Made by a program: the position numbers and the translations under genes
Notes under the pieces: generated by a model
What the model was told of the DNA's origin: nothing
The model's input: the letters and a program-made list of their open reading frames with translations, nothing else
Database searches by the model: none
In this document: piece by piece, positions 1 through 8,373 of the stretch
Layout: every line of letters begins with the position of its first letter
Numbering within the stretch: position 1 is the first letter of the stretch
Assembly: GCA_964412845.1 (NCBI GenBank)
Contig: CAYPQM010000009.1
Location: 4,477-68,476, forward strand
Length of the DNA: 64,000 nt
Reading direction: 5' to 3'
Origin: JAWWPY01 sp964412845
GTDB taxonomy: Bacteria; Actinomycetota; Actinomycetes; Streptosporangiales; Streptosporangiaceae

Positions 1-43
1 CAGTCTGGCCAGATTCGTCAGCGGATGCATCGAGTGCAGTCAT
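1..43 (-). CDS. N-terminus of an unidentified protein cut by the window edge
   Basis: A minus-strand ATG at 41-43 opens a frame that stays open to the window edge and gives MTALDASADESGQT. A good ribosome binding site (GAGAGGGG) lies five bases upstream of the ATG. Fourteen residues are too few to name the product. In many actinomycetes miaB or a small conserved gene precedes miaA, but nothing here identifies it. Confidence 0.45.
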   Translation of the reverse strand, partial: MTALDASADESGQT

Positions 44-62
44 CGCAGCCCCTCTCGAGGGT

Positions 63-89
63 CATGAGCCCGCAACGGTGCGGGCCATG
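63..89. promoter_or_regulatory. Inverted repeat upstream of the truncated leftward gene
   Basis: GCCCGCA (68-74) and TGCGGGC (79-85) form a perfect 7-bp inverted repeat around ACGG, extended imperfectly by CATG on both sides. It lies 20 bp upstream of the leftward start at 43, so it could be an operator or a leader hairpin. No regulator can be assigned. Confidence 0.25.
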
Positions 90-123
90 ATCCATCTCTA
101 CAGCCCCAGCCGGACCTCGCCTT

Positions 124-160
124 TCTCAGTTTGAGCCGTTATGAATCTCAGTTTGAGCCG
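124..160. repeat. Short direct repeat, two 15-bp copies
   Basis: TCTCAGTTTGAGCCG occurs at 124-138 and again at 146-160, a 22-bp period. It lies in the spacer between the truncated leftward gene and the end of the MarR gene. It could be a pair of binding sites or slippage; nothing decides between them. Confidence 0.5.
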
Positions 161-192
161 CGATCCGGGCGTGAACCGGCCCGGCGCGAGGA

Positions 193-639
193 TCAGGCGG
201 GCGGGGTATCGATGGTGGCCGCGTTGTGCTCCAGCCGGCCAAGCAACCCTTCGAGGCTCGCCACGTCGTCGTCAGTGATGCCGCGGCGCAGTCGCTGGTC
301 GAATGCGGCGGCCGCGCTGCGCAGCCGGTGGAAGGCCGCCTCGCCGGCCTCGGTCAGCTCGACCAGGTGCACGCGGCGGTTGCCCGGATCACGCCGCCGG
401 GTGACCAGCCCCTGAGCATCCATCGCGTTCAGGTGGTGGGTGAGCGTCGCCTCCCGGATCCCCACGGCGGCGGCCAGTTCCCGCTGGTTGCCTGGCTGCT
501 GGCTCTTGACCGAGATGAGCACGAGCCAGACCGGAAGTGATCCCCCCGCCTCGGCCAGCGCTTCATCGAACGCGCGGCTCACTGACCTGGCGGCGCGGGT
601 CAGTTGCAGGCCGATGGGCGGGCGTGCGGGCCGTGGCAT
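193..639 (-). CDS. MarR-family transcriptional regulator
   Basis: A 148-residue protein of normal MarR length. The winged helix-turn-helix lies at about residues 50-105, with the recognition-helix pattern REATLTHHLNAMDAQGLV followed by a wing rich in Arg and Asp (TRRRDPGNRR). The C-terminal helix would form the dimer. MarR proteins bind palindromes as dimers and are usually released by phenolic or other lipophilic ligands or by oxidation; no conserved redox Cys is visible. The gene starts just downstream of a strong palindrome (671-691) and faces away from the remnant of an MFS exporter (700-837). It was therefore probably a drug-efflux repressor that lost its target. The ATG at 637-639 fits family alignments. 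Confidence 0.88.
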   Translation of the reverse strand: MPRPARPPIGLQLTRAARSVSRAFDEALAEAGGSLPVWLVLISVKSQQPGNQRELAAAVGIREATLTHHLNAMDAQGLVTRRRDPGNRRVHLVELTEAGEAAFHRLRSAAAAFDQRLRRGITDDDVASLEGLLGRLEHNAATIDTPPA

Positions 640-670
640 GGGGCCAAGGCTACCAATAGCCAGCTAAACC

Positions 671-691
671 TTTGACATCAAAGTCTTTGAT
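671..691. promoter_or_regulatory. Overlapping palindromic operator of the MarR regulator
   Basis: Two dyads overlap: TTTGA-CA-TCAAA (671-682) and ATCAAAGTCTTTGAT (677-691, a perfect 7-1-7 palindrome). The TTTGAnnTCAAA type is a common MarR-family operator. It sits 32 bp upstream of the marR start and directly before the MFS remnant, as expected for a shared divergent operator. The assignment is inferred from position and symmetry. Confidence 0.65.
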
Positions 692-699
692 TTCTATCG

Positions 700-837
700 T
701 TCTGCTTGATCTTCTTCGTCAACCTGCCGGCGGGCGCGGCCGCGCTGACCCTGGCGTTCTGGCTGTTGCCAGCCAGGCCGGCTCAGCGGCGTGCGCGGCT
801 GGACGGGCCGTCAGCCCGCTTCGCGTTGAGAGACTGA
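700..837 (+). pseudogene. Remnant of a DHA2-type MFS drug exporter
   Basis: The frame beginning at 700, with no start codon of its own, reads through FFVNLPAGAAALTLAFWLLP and then a basic loop (ARPAQRRARLDG) before a TGA at 835-837. This matches the junction typical of 14-TM EmrB/QacA-like exporters, where a W-R-W-I-F-F-[IV]-N-[LV]-P-x-G helix is followed by a LLPE-like stretch and a charged loop ending in LD. Only about 45 codons survive; the rest of a protein of some 480 residues is absent. It lies between the MarR operator and miaA, so a marR/exporter pair has probably lost its exporter. The ORF starting at 672 in another frame is not a gene. Confidence 0.6.
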
Positions 838-841
838 CGGC

Positions 842-1798
842 ATGCACGAACACGTGATCGCGGTCGTCGGCCCCACCGCGGCGGGTAAATCGGACCTGGC
901 GCTCGGGCTCGCGCTCGCCCTCGGCGGCGAAGTGGTCAACGCCGACTCCATGCAGCTGTATGCGGGCATGGACATCGGGACCGCCAAGCTCACCGTGCCG
1001 CAGCGCCGGGGCGTGCCGCATCACCTGCTGGATGTCTGGGACATCCGCCGCGCCGCGAACGTCGCCGACTATCAGCGCATGGCACGCGCGGCGATCGCCG
1101 ACATCCTGGGCCGGGGCAAGGTGCCGGTGCTGACCGGAGGGTCTGGGTTGTACATCCGGGCCGCGCTCGATGATCTCGACTTCCCGGGCACCGAGCCGCA
1201 GGTGCGGGAGCGCCTGGAGGCTGAGCTCGCCGCCGTCGGGCCCGGACCCCTGCACGCGCGGCTGACCGCGATCGACCCGGATGCCGCGGCCGCCATCCTG
1301 CCCTCGAACGGGCGCCGGATCGTGCGGGCGCTGGAGGTGACTGAGATATCCGGCCGCCCATTCAGCGCGGTACTGCCCAGTTACGAGTCGGTGTACCCGG
1401 CCGTACAGATCGGGCTGCGGGTGGCCAAGCCCGAGCTGGACCGCCGCATCGCGGAGCGGGCGGCGCTGATGTGGCAGGCGGGCTTCGTGGCCGAGGTGAC
1501 CGCACTGGACCGGGCCGGCCTGCGGGAGGGCCGGACAGCGAGCCGGGCGCTTGGCTATGCGCAGGTGCTCAGGTTCCTCGCCGGGGAGTACTCCGACGAT
1601 GCGGCCCGGGCCCAGACCATCCAGGCCACCAGGCGATTTGCCCGGCGGCAGGAGTCGTGGTTCCGCCGGGATCCCAGGGTGATCTGGCTTGACGTGGCTG
1701 ACCCGCGCGGGGGCGGCGCGGACCTGCTCCGCCGGGCAATGGCTACGATCGGCGCATGCGGTTCGCGAAAGGACACGGCACCGAGAACGACTTCGTGA
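842..1798 (+). CDS. miaA: tRNA dimethylallyltransferase MiaA
   Basis: MiaA transfers the dimethylallyl group from DMAPP to N6 of A37 in tRNAs reading UNN codons; MiaB later thiomethylates it. The protein has 318 residues, normal for the family. Visible motifs are the P-loop GPTAAGKS (residues 10-17), the substrate motif DSMQLYAGMDIGTAK near 38-52, TGGSGLY near 99, and a C-terminal RRFARRQESWFRRD tRNA-binding segment. The ATG at 842 follows the MFS remnant. The 3' end overlaps dapF by 43 bp, so the two genes are translationally coupled, the usual actinobacterial arrangement. Confidence 0.97.
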   Translation: MHEHVIAVVGPTAAGKSDLALGLALALGGEVVNADSMQLYAGMDIGTAKLTVPQRRGVPHHLLDVWDIRRAANVADYQRMARAAIADILGRGKVPVLTGGSGLYIRAALDDLDFPGTEPQVRERLEAELAAVGPGPLHARLTAIDPDAAAAILPSNGRRIVRALEVTEISGRPFSAVLPSYESVYPAVQIGLRVAKPELDRRIAERAALMWQAGFVAEVTALDRAGLREGRTASRALGYAQVLRFLAGEYSDDAARAQTIQATRRFARRQESWFRRDPRVIWLDVADPRGGGADLLRRAMATIGACGSRKDTAPRTTS

Positions 1799-2679
1799 TC
1801 CTGCCTGACCCCGACGGCCTCGTCGGCCTGTCGGCCACCTTCGCCGCCCGGCTATGTGACCGGCGGGCCGGCCTGGGTGCGGACGGGGTGCTGCGCGTGG
1901 TGCGCACCGCGGCCCTCGCGGCGGGGCCGGCCGGCCGGCCCGCGCGGCGTGCCACCGGGACACCGGATCCGGCCGAGTGGTTCATGGACTACCGGAACGC
2001 GGATGGCAGCGTGGCCGAGATGTGCGGCAACGGGCTGCGGGTGTTCGCCCGCTACCTGCTGGAGCACGGCATGGCCGAGGGCCCGGCCTTCGCCGTGGCG
2101 ACCCGGGCCGGCCTGCGCCGGGTCCGGGTGGAGCCAGGCGGCAGCATCACCGCGGACATGGGCCCCGTCAGCGTGCTTGGCCCTGGCCGCGCCGTGTCCG
2201 GCGGCATCGTCCTGGACGGCCTGCGGATATCCGTCGGCAACCCGCACCTGGCCTGCCTGATGGACACCCCGCTGGACAAGTTCGATCTCTCCGCGCCGCC
2301 TGAGCTCGATCCCGGGCAGTTCCCGGCCGGGGCGAACATCGAACTGGTTGAGCTGACCGGGCCTGGGGCGCTCACGATGCGGGTGCACGAGCGCGGATCC
2401 GGGGAGACCCGGTCCTGCGGCACAGGGGCGGTGGCCGCCGCGGCAGCGGCAGCGGCAGCGGCCGGCCCGGCCCCAGGTGCGGTGGCCACCGCACCTGGGG
2501 CCGGCGCCCCCACGGGGCGGGCGGCCGGCGTCGGCGATGGCACGTACTGGCAGGTGCACGTCCCTGGCGGCGAGCTCACCGTGACGCTGGACGGCAGCAC
2601 AAGCTGGCTGACCGGCCCCGCCGTCATTGTCGCGGAGGGCGACCTGGACCCCGGCTGGCTCGCGGCCGCGCGGTCCTAG
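1756..2679 (+). CDS. dapF: Diaminopimelate epimerase DapF
   Basis: Converts LL-DAP to meso-DAP for lysine and peptidoglycan synthesis, cofactor-free, with two catalytic cysteines. Both are present: Cys90 in MCGNGLRVFARY and Cys221 in GSGETRSCGTGA. At 307 residues it is longer than the usual 275-290. The extra length is a Pro/Ala/Gly/Arg-rich insert at about 52-74 and a low-complexity Ala/Gly/Pro stretch at about 225-262, right after the second active-site loop; the DNA there is GCGGCA-type repeats plus a short inverted repeat. The start lies inside miaA. It converges on glcF with a 10-bp spacer. Confidence 0.97.
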   Translation: MRFAKGHGTENDFVILPDPDGLVGLSATFAARLCDRRAGLGADGVLRVVRTAALAAGPAGRPARRATGTPDPAEWFMDYRNADGSVAEMCGNGLRVFARYLLEHGMAEGPAFAVATRAGLRRVRVEPGGSITADMGPVSVLGPGRAVSGGIVLDGLRISVGNPHLACLMDTPLDKFDLSAPPELDPGQFPAGANIELVELTGPGALTMRVHERGSGETRSCGTGAVAAAAAAAAAAGPAPGAVATAPGAGAPTGRAAGVGDGTYWQVHVPGGELTVTLDGSTSWLTGPAVIVAEGDLDPGWLAAARS

Positions 2680-2689
2680 CGGTCCCCGG

Positions 2690-4045
2690 TCAGCCGCCTC
2701 CGGTCAGCTCTGCTACGGAGATGCCGCGGAACGAGGCGTCGAGCACCTCCGCGATGTGCACCACGTCGGGGGCAGCAGCCGAGCCTGGCGCGGCGAGCGC
2801 CGCGGCGATCTGCAGGCTGCAGCCGGGGTTGGCCGAGATGACCAGGGACGCCCCGGTGGCCCGGATGGCCGCCGCCTTCCGCGTCCCGAGCTCACCGGCG
2901 GCCTCCGGCTGCAGCAGGTTGTAGACGCCCGCCGAGCCGCAGCAGGTCCCGCCGTCACCCACCTCGACCAGTTCCAGCTCCGGGATGGCTCGCAGCAGGT
3001 CCCGGGGCTGGCGGCGGACGCCCTGCGCGTATCCGAGGTGGCACGCCTCGTGATACACCGCTTTCACCGGCAACGGATGCCTAACGGCTGCTGGCCCGTC
3101 GCTGCCGTCAGCGAGCTCGCTGAGAAATTCGCTGAGATCGCGGACCTTGGCGCTGGCCTGGGCGGCGCGCTGGGCCCAGCCCGGCCCATCGTCCGGTTCA
3201 TGCTTGAGCAGCTGGGCGTACTCCTTCATGGCCGAGCCGCAGCCGGCCGAGTTGACCACGATCACCTCGACGCGCGCGTCCTCGAACGCGGCGATGGCCT
3301 GCTTGGCGAACCGCGCTGCCTCGGTCGCCCGGCCGGTGTGCATCGACAGGGCGCCGCAGCAGCCCTGACCGGTCGGGATGACAACCTCGCAGCCCTCGGC
3401 GGCCAGCACCCGCGCGGTCGCGGCGTTGACACCGGGAAAGAAGACCTGCTGCACGCACCCGGTGAGCATGCCGACCACGGCGCGGCGCGGCCAGTGCGCG
3501 GGAATATGCTCGGGCGGCGCGTGGTGACGGGCGGCGGGCGGGGCGATCTGCAGGGCGGCGGCCACTTCCGGGGCCGCCCGGCGGATCGTCGGCGAGTCGC
3601 GCAGCCGCCGGTCCAGCCCGGCCCGCTGGGCGAGCCGCAGCGGGCCGGCGAGCAGCCGCAGGCGCTTCGGGTAGGGGAACGTGGCGAAGATCGCGGCCCG
3701 GACCGCCCGCTCGCGCAGCGATCGCGCGGGGACCGGTGCCGCCCCAGGCTGCGGCTCCTCCGTCCAGGTGCGGGCCGCCTCGATGAGCCGGTCGTAGCGG
3801 ACCCCGGACGGGCACGCAGGCACGCAGGCCATGCAGCCCAGGCAGCGGTCCAGGTGGCTGGCCGCCGCCTCGCTGACCTCCGCGCCCTCCAGCACCTGGC
3901 CGATCAGGTGGATACGGCCCCGGGGCGAATCCATTTCCTCGCCCCACAGCTGGTAGGTCGGGCACGCGGGCAGGCAGAACCCGCAGTGCACGCAGTCGTC
4001 CACGACCGACCGCAGTTCACCCGACGGGTCGAGGATGCTCGCCAC
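2690..4045 (-). CDS. glcF: Glycolate oxidase iron-sulfur subunit GlcF
   Basis: The 4Fe-4S electron-transfer subunit of the GlcDEF glycolate dehydrogenase, which oxidises glycolate to glyoxylate and passes electrons toward the quinone pool. From a GTG at 4045 the protein has 451 residues. Two ferredoxin-type CxxCxxCxxxCP clusters lie at Cys18/21/24/28 and Cys68/71/74/78. Two CCG motifs of the heterodisulfide-reductase type follow (GQGCCGALSMHTG and GGTCCGSAG). The GTG is preceded by GGAGG and lies 2 bp past the glcE stop; the longer upstream frame runs into glcE and is rejected. It is the third gene of a glcD-glcE-glcF operon. Confidence 0.94.
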   Translation of the reverse strand: MASILDPSGELRSVVDDCVHCGFCLPACPTYQLWGEEMDSPRGRIHLIGQVLEGAEVSEAAASHLDRCLGCMACVPACPSGVRYDRLIEAARTWTEEPQPGAAPVPARSLRERAVRAAIFATFPYPKRLRLLAGPLRLAQRAGLDRRLRDSPTIRRAAPEVAAALQIAPPAARHHAPPEHIPAHWPRRAVVGMLTGCVQQVFFPGVNAATARVLAAEGCEVVIPTGQGCCGALSMHTGRATEAARFAKQAIAAFEDARVEVIVVNSAGCGSAMKEYAQLLKHEPDDGPGWAQRAAQASAKVRDLSEFLSELADGSDGPAAVRHPLPVKAVYHEACHLGYAQGVRRQPRDLLRAIPELELVEVGDGGTCCGSAGVYNLLQPEAAGELGTRKAAAIRATGASLVISANPGCSLQIAAALAAPGSAAAPDVVHIAEVLDASFRGISVAELTGGG

Positions 4046-4047
4046 GA

Positions 4048-5394
4048 TCAGATCCCTCCAGCAAAGCGGCCGGGTGCCATCAGGTGTCCTGGGTCGAACT
4101 GGTCCTTCACGGCGCGCATCAGGCTGAGTCCCGGCACCGGGCCCCACAGGTCGACCAGTTCCCGCACGTCGTCCGGCGCGTCAAGGACCACCGCGCTGGC
4201 CCGGGCCGGTGGTCCCTCGCCCGCCGCGCGGCCCGGTTCGCCGCGCCGCAGCGCCTCGCGCAGGCTGACCAGGAACGCCGCGACCGCGCCGGGCGGCGCG
4301 TCCGCGCGCACGCTGGCGTGCAGCACTCCGGCGGCCGCGGACCCGGCCACGGCGGGGTCGAGGCCCGCGGCGCCGCCCGCGGCGTCGATGGCCTCCAGCA
4401 CGCCGCGCAGGGCGGCGGCCCAGAACGCGATCCTGATCAGCGTGCCGCCGGTGCCAGCGCCGCTGGGGCCGGTGCCACCCGGCGCGCCGCCCCACCACGG
4501 CGGCTCGATGCGGGCCGCCACCGAGCCGGCGCCGAGGGTGCCGCGCATCTGGGTGGCGCGTTCGGCGACCCCGCCGGGATCGCCCTCAAGCAGGACGCCG
4601 ACCCGGAACGGGCCGCCCCGCGCGGGCCGGTCGATCTCGATAGCCGAGGGCGCGAGCTCGGACGCGGCGGCGGCGGCCACGGATTGGGCCACGGCTGCCG
4701 TCCCGTACACGTCGTCGGTGACGAACGCCGCGGCCGCGGCGAGCGGGTGCAGCCGGAAGGTCGCCTCAGCGATCAGGCCGAGCGTGCCGTAGCTGCCCGC
4801 GAACAACTTGCCCAGGTCGTAGCCGGCCACGTTCTTGACAACCTTGCCTCCGGACCGCGCGATGGTTCCGTCCGCGCGGATGATGGTGACCCCGATGACG
4901 AGGTCACGGGGTGTCCCGTAGCGCAGCCGCCGGGGCCCGGCGATCCCGGTGGCCAGGACGCCGCCGATCGTCGGCGAGCCGCTGCGGGCCGCCCCGCCGG
5001 CGCCGGGCACGTCCAGTGCGAGCTGCTGCCCGGCCGCCCCGAGCACCCCGGCGAGCTGCTGCATGGTGACCCCGGCCTGCACCCGGGCGACCAGGTCGCC
5101 TGCCGCGTGCTCGACCACGCGGTCCATCCGGAGCGTGTCGACCAGCACATCGCAGCGGCGCGGCGGCGCGCCCCATTCCAGTTTGGTCCCGCCGCCTCTG
5201 GCCACCACGGCCAGGTCATGGTCGGCGGCGGCCTGCAGCACCGCGCTGGCCTCCTCGACGCTGGCCGGGGATGCCACCCAGGACGGCATCACCCCGGCGA
5301 CCACGTCACGAGGGCTGGCCGGGCGCACGGCCCGGCAGGCCAGGGCGAGCGCCCCGGGGATGGTGTCAGTGGTCATCGGCCACCAGCCGCCCAC
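4048..5394 (-). CDS. glcE: Glycolate oxidase FAD-binding subunit GlcE
   Basis: A second FAD-binding subunit of the glycolate dehydrogenase. The PCMH-type FAD-binding domain occupies about residues 30-215, with VVARGGGTKLEWG, the P-loop-like PTIGGVLATGIAGPRRLRYG and GGKVVKNVAGYDLGKLFAGS, all typical of GlcE. The C-terminal half is shortened compared with GlcD and Ala-rich. The frame opens at a GTG (5394); an ATG 18 bp downstream (5376) is an equally good start. It begins a few bases after the glcD stop and ends 2 bp before glcF, so the three genes form one transcript. Confidence 0.92.
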   Translation of the reverse strand: MGGWWPMTTDTIPGALALACRAVRPASPRDVVAGVMPSWVASPASVEEASAVLQAAADHDLAVVARGGGTKLEWGAPPRRCDVLVDTLRMDRVVEHAAGDLVARVQAGVTMQQLAGVLGAAGQQLALDVPGAGGAARSGSPTIGGVLATGIAGPRRLRYGTPRDLVIGVTIIRADGTIARSGGKVVKNVAGYDLGKLFAGSYGTLGLIAEATFRLHPLAAAAAFVTDDVYGTAAVAQSVAAAAASELAPSAIEIDRPARGGPFRVGVLLEGDPGGVAERATQMRGTLGAGSVAARIEPPWWGGAPGGTGPSGAGTGGTLIRIAFWAAALRGVLEAIDAAGGAAGLDPAVAGSAAAGVLHASVRADAPPGAVAAFLVSLREALRRGEPGRAAGEGPPARASAVVLDAPDDVRELVDLWGPVPGLSLMRAVKDQFDPGHLMAPGRFAGGI

Positions 5395-5400
5395 GCCACA

Positions 5401-6855
5401 TCAGAACTGCTCCGCCAGCCCGGCGGCGACCAGGGGATGGGATCCCCGCCGCACGCCGGGCACCTCGCCGCACAGCCGCGGGGTCGGGAAGACCTTGCCC
5501 GGGTTGCACAGGCCCGCTGGGTCGAACGCGCAGCGGAGCAACTGCATGGTGTCCAGGTCATCGGCGCTGAACATCTTCGGCATGTACCTGGACTTGTCCA
5601 CGCCCACGCCATGCTCGCCGGTGATCGAGCCGCCGTGCTCGATGCACAGGTCCAGGATGGCCCCGGACAGCTTCTCAGCGGCCGCGGACTCCTGCGGCGA
5701 GCTGTCGTCGTAGAGCACCAGCGGATGCAGGTTGCCGTCCCCGGCATGGAACACGTTGGCCACCCGGATGCCGGAGGCGGCCGACAGCTCAGCGATCCGG
5801 TCGAGTACCCGGGGCAGGGCGGTGCGCGGCACCACGCCGTCCTGGACGATGTAGGCGACGGCGATCCGGCCCACGGCGGCGAACGCGGACTTGCGGCCCG
5901 CCCAGATGAGGGCACGCTCGGTAGGGTCGCTGGCCTCGCGGATCTCGGTGCAGCCCGCCTCATCGCAGAGGGCGCGGACCGCGGCGCTGTCCCGCAGCAC
6001 GTCCGCTACCGGCCCGTCCAGCTCAACGATCAGCACGGCGCCCGCGCCGGCCGGGTACTCGCAGTGCACGGCCGCCTCTGCGGCCTCGATGGCGAGCGCG
6101 TCCATCATCTCGATCGCGGCGGGCACGATGCCGGCGCCGATGATCGCGGAGACCGCGGTACCGCCCGCGCCGGTCGTCTCGAACGCGGCGAGCAGGGTGG
6201 TGACCGCCTGTGGGATCCGGGTCAGCTTCACAACGATCTTGGTAACGATGCCGAGCGTGCCCTCGGAACCGGTGAACGCGCCCAGCAGGTCATAGCCCGC
6301 GGCCGCCCCGGTGCCGTCGCCCAGCCAGGTCAGCTCGCCGGCCGGGGTGACGATCTGCAGGCCGGTGATGTGGTGCACGGTGAAGCCGTTCTTCAGGCAG
6401 TGCGCGCCGCCTGAGTTCTCCGCCACGTTGCCGCCGACCGAGCAGACAATCTGGCTGGACGGGTCCGGGGCATAGAAATAGCCGAACGGCCGGGCGGCGG
6501 TGCTCACCGCCAGATTCGTGACTCCCGGCTCCACGATCGCCCGCTGGCTGGCCGGGTCGACGTCGATGATCCGGCGCATCTTCGACATGACGATCAGCAC
6601 ACCGTCGGCGGCCGGCAGCGCGCCGCCGGACAGGCCGGTGCCGGATCCTCGGGCCACGAACGGGACCTTGGCCGCGGCGCAGGCGCGCACGATGGCCGCG
6701 ACCTGCTCGGCGGTCTGGGGCAGGACTGCGAGCGCCGGGGCGGCGCGATGCGACGTGAGGCCATCGCACTCGTAGGTGCGTAGTTCCAGCGGGTCGCTCA
6801 CGACCCCGCCGGGCCCGCAGATTTCCACCATGCGGGGGATCAGCGTCTCGATCAT
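5401..6855 (-). CDS. glcD: Glycolate oxidase catalytic subunit GlcD
   Basis: FAD-linked 2-hydroxyacid dehydrogenase of the GlcD/D-lactate dehydrogenase family. From the ATG at 6855 it has 484 residues, matching the family. That ATG has GGAGG seven bases upstream; the longer frame reaching 7032 has no support. Motifs include PFVARGSGTGLSGGALP (PCMH FAD domain), VGGNVAENSGGAHCLKNG, GSEGTLGIVTKI, and the C-terminal FAD-oxidase features NVFHAGDGNLHPLVLYD and SITGEHGVGVDKSRYM. It is the first gene of glcDEF. Malate synthase (9141-10745) nearby is the obvious sink for the glyoxylate made. Confidence 0.95.
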   Translation of the reverse strand: MIETLIPRMVEICGPGGVVSDPLELRTYECDGLTSHRAAPALAVLPQTAEQVAAIVRACAAAKVPFVARGSGTGLSGGALPAADGVLIVMSKMRRIIDVDPASQRAIVEPGVTNLAVSTAARPFGYFYAPDPSSQIVCSVGGNVAENSGGAHCLKNGFTVHHITGLQIVTPAGELTWLGDGTGAAAGYDLLGAFTGSEGTLGIVTKIVVKLTRIPQAVTTLLAAFETTGAGGTAVSAIIGAGIVPAAIEMMDALAIEAAEAAVHCEYPAGAGAVLIVELDGPVADVLRDSAAVRALCDEAGCTEIREASDPTERALIWAGRKSAFAAVGRIAVAYIVQDGVVPRTALPRVLDRIAELSAASGIRVANVFHAGDGNLHPLVLYDDSSPQESAAAEKLSGAILDLCIEHGGSITGEHGVGVDKSRYMPKMFSADDLDTMQLLRCAFDPAGLCNPGKVFPTPRLCGEVPGVRRGSHPLVAAGLAEQF

Positions 6856-7359
6856 CCCGTCGCCTCCGGCCATCGGATCGTCACTGTCCAGAGTGCCACT
6901 CCACATCAGCATGCCGGTACCCAACTCGCGGTGTCTTTCCGGCGCCCGCCGGTAATCCAGCGCTGCCCGAACGTAACACCCGGGCAGGCCCATCGCGTGC
7001 CCATATCCTGCGGCGAGGCGGCCGGCGGGCATCCGGCCACCTCCGGTCGGGACGACCGGATAAGGATCATTGATATCAATCTGGACAGGGCGCGCGGCGA
7101 ACCGGGATTAGCCGGCGCCGCGCCGACGGCCGGAGGATTCTTTTCCCTGCGGCTGCTGGCTGCAAGGGCTTGCCAGGAGCATACTAAAGCAATACTTAGA
7201 GCGATCACGGATGAGGCTCGAGAACGGGCTTGGGGAGAATTTTCTGTTTTCCGGGCAATAGTTCGGGGTACCCCCCGGCCATACAGCCATTACTGCGGGC
7301 TGGTTGGGTTAACTTTCCGCCCGGGCCAATGAGGCATGGTGGCTGAGGAGGGTCCGTCT
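6856..7359. promoter_or_regulatory. 504-bp divergent control region of glcDEF with palindrome ATTGATATCAAT
   Basis: No convincing gene lies here. The short frames on both strands have no recognisable protein pattern. At 7069-7080 is a perfect 12-bp palindrome ATTGATATCAAT in a locally AT-richer patch, about 214 bp upstream of glcD. Between 7170 and 7260 GC content also drops, as expected for promoters. The palindrome is a candidate operator for control of glcDEF or the divergent gene at 7360. No adjacent regulator gene exists to assign to it. Confidence 0.4.
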
Positions 7360-8373
7360 ATGGGTGAAGAATGCCGTAATTGCGGCAACGTGCTGATCAC
7401 TGATGATGTCTTCTGCGGCAACTGCGGTGAACTGTCACCGGCTGGCTTAGCGGCTGACTCGGAGCACCGGCCGGGCCGGGTCCTGCCGGTGGTTCCGGCA
7501 CCCCGGGCCAACCCCGCCCCGGGACCGGACGCAGATGCTGGCCGCGCCGGGGCCGAGGGACCTGCGGCGGATGAGGTTCCCGGCGCGCGGACCGCGGGGG
7601 CAGTTCCAGTGCCGCAGCAGGAGCGCGCCAGGGACCGGTCGCTGTCGTACACCGCTATCAGCGGGTCCGAGAGCCTGGACCCGCTCTTCAATACGCGCTT
7701 TCACCAGCAGATACTCCGTCACGCGGCACTGTTTGCTGGCCTGTGGGTATTCGTCGGGACGCTGGTGACGATCTTCGCCGGTTTCCTTGCCCTGGCCGGG
7801 GTGGACCTGGCCGGCACGGTGACCCTGTGGTGTGCCTGCGGGGCCCTGACGCTGCTGGCGCTGACCATCGCGTTCTGTGCGCTGCCGGTGCCGGCCACCC
7901 TGGCGCGATGGAGCCTGCTGGTGAACCACGAGGCGGCCGCGGCCGGGGCGGCCCTTTCGCATATCACCGAGGCAATCAAGGATCATGAGATCCCGTTCGA
8001 GGTGGTCCGGGTACGGACGACGCGGCCGCCTGCCGATCAGCGCCGCGACTATCTGGAGTTGCGCCAGGGATGTTTCACCGGTTTCGTCTCGTGTTTCGCG
8101 CACGGCCGGGATTTGTATGTGGGCTGGACATTCTGGCTGTACCTGTCCCCGCTGCGCTTGCTGATCATGATTGTCGGGCGGAAAGTCCAGGATATGAGCG
8201 GCCGCGGGGACGACATTCACCAGACACTCCGCTATGAGGCGATAAAGGCCACCATAGCCGCGATGCACCGGGCCGTTCTTGAAGGGGTCGATGTGGCCGC
8301 CAGCGATCCGGACCCGGCGGGTCGCAGGCTCCTTGACAGCGACAGGGGCGAGTTTGAGTTCAAATTCGGCTGA
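7360..8373 (+). CDS. Zinc-ribbon membrane protein of unknown function
   Basis: I do not recognise a named family. The 337-residue protein starts with a double zinc ribbon (CRNCGN at about 5-10, then FCGNCGE near 19-25). A Pro/Ala-rich linker runs to about residue 95. Two hydrophobic helices follow (LFAGLWVFVGTLVTIFAGF and VTLWCACGALTLLALTIAFC), then a mostly soluble domain with one more hydrophobic segment (LYLSPLRLLIMIVG). The ATG at 7360 has GAGGAGGG seven bases upstream; the GTG 24 bp earlier is less likely. The next gene overlaps its end, so the two are co-transcribed and probably act together at the membrane. Confidence 0.75.
   Translation: MGEECRNCGNVLITDDVFCGNCGELSPAGLAADSEHRPGRVLPVVPAPRANPAPGPDADAGRAGAEGPAADEVPGARTAGAVPVPQQERARDRSLSYTAISGSESLDPLFNTRFHQQILRHAALFAGLWVFVGTLVTIFAGFLALAGVDLAGTVTLWCACGALTLLALTIAFCALPVPATLARWSLLVNHEAAAAGAALSHITEAIKDHEIPFEVVRVRTTRPPADQRRDYLELRQGCFTGFVSCFAHGRDLYVGWTFWLYLSPLRLLIMIVGRKVQDMSGRGDDIHQTLRYEAIKATIAAMHRAVLEGVDVAASDPDPAGRRLLDSDRGEFEFKFG

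Noticed and set aside
719..1963. Long minus-strand frame (414 codons) opposite miaA and dapF
   Set aside because: It is the mirror of real genes in GC-rich DNA; no family pattern, Pro/Arg/Gly-rich translation.
6906..7332. Short frames on both strands in the glcD upstream region
   Set aside because: No recognisable sequence pattern and no ribosome binding site; they overlap each other.
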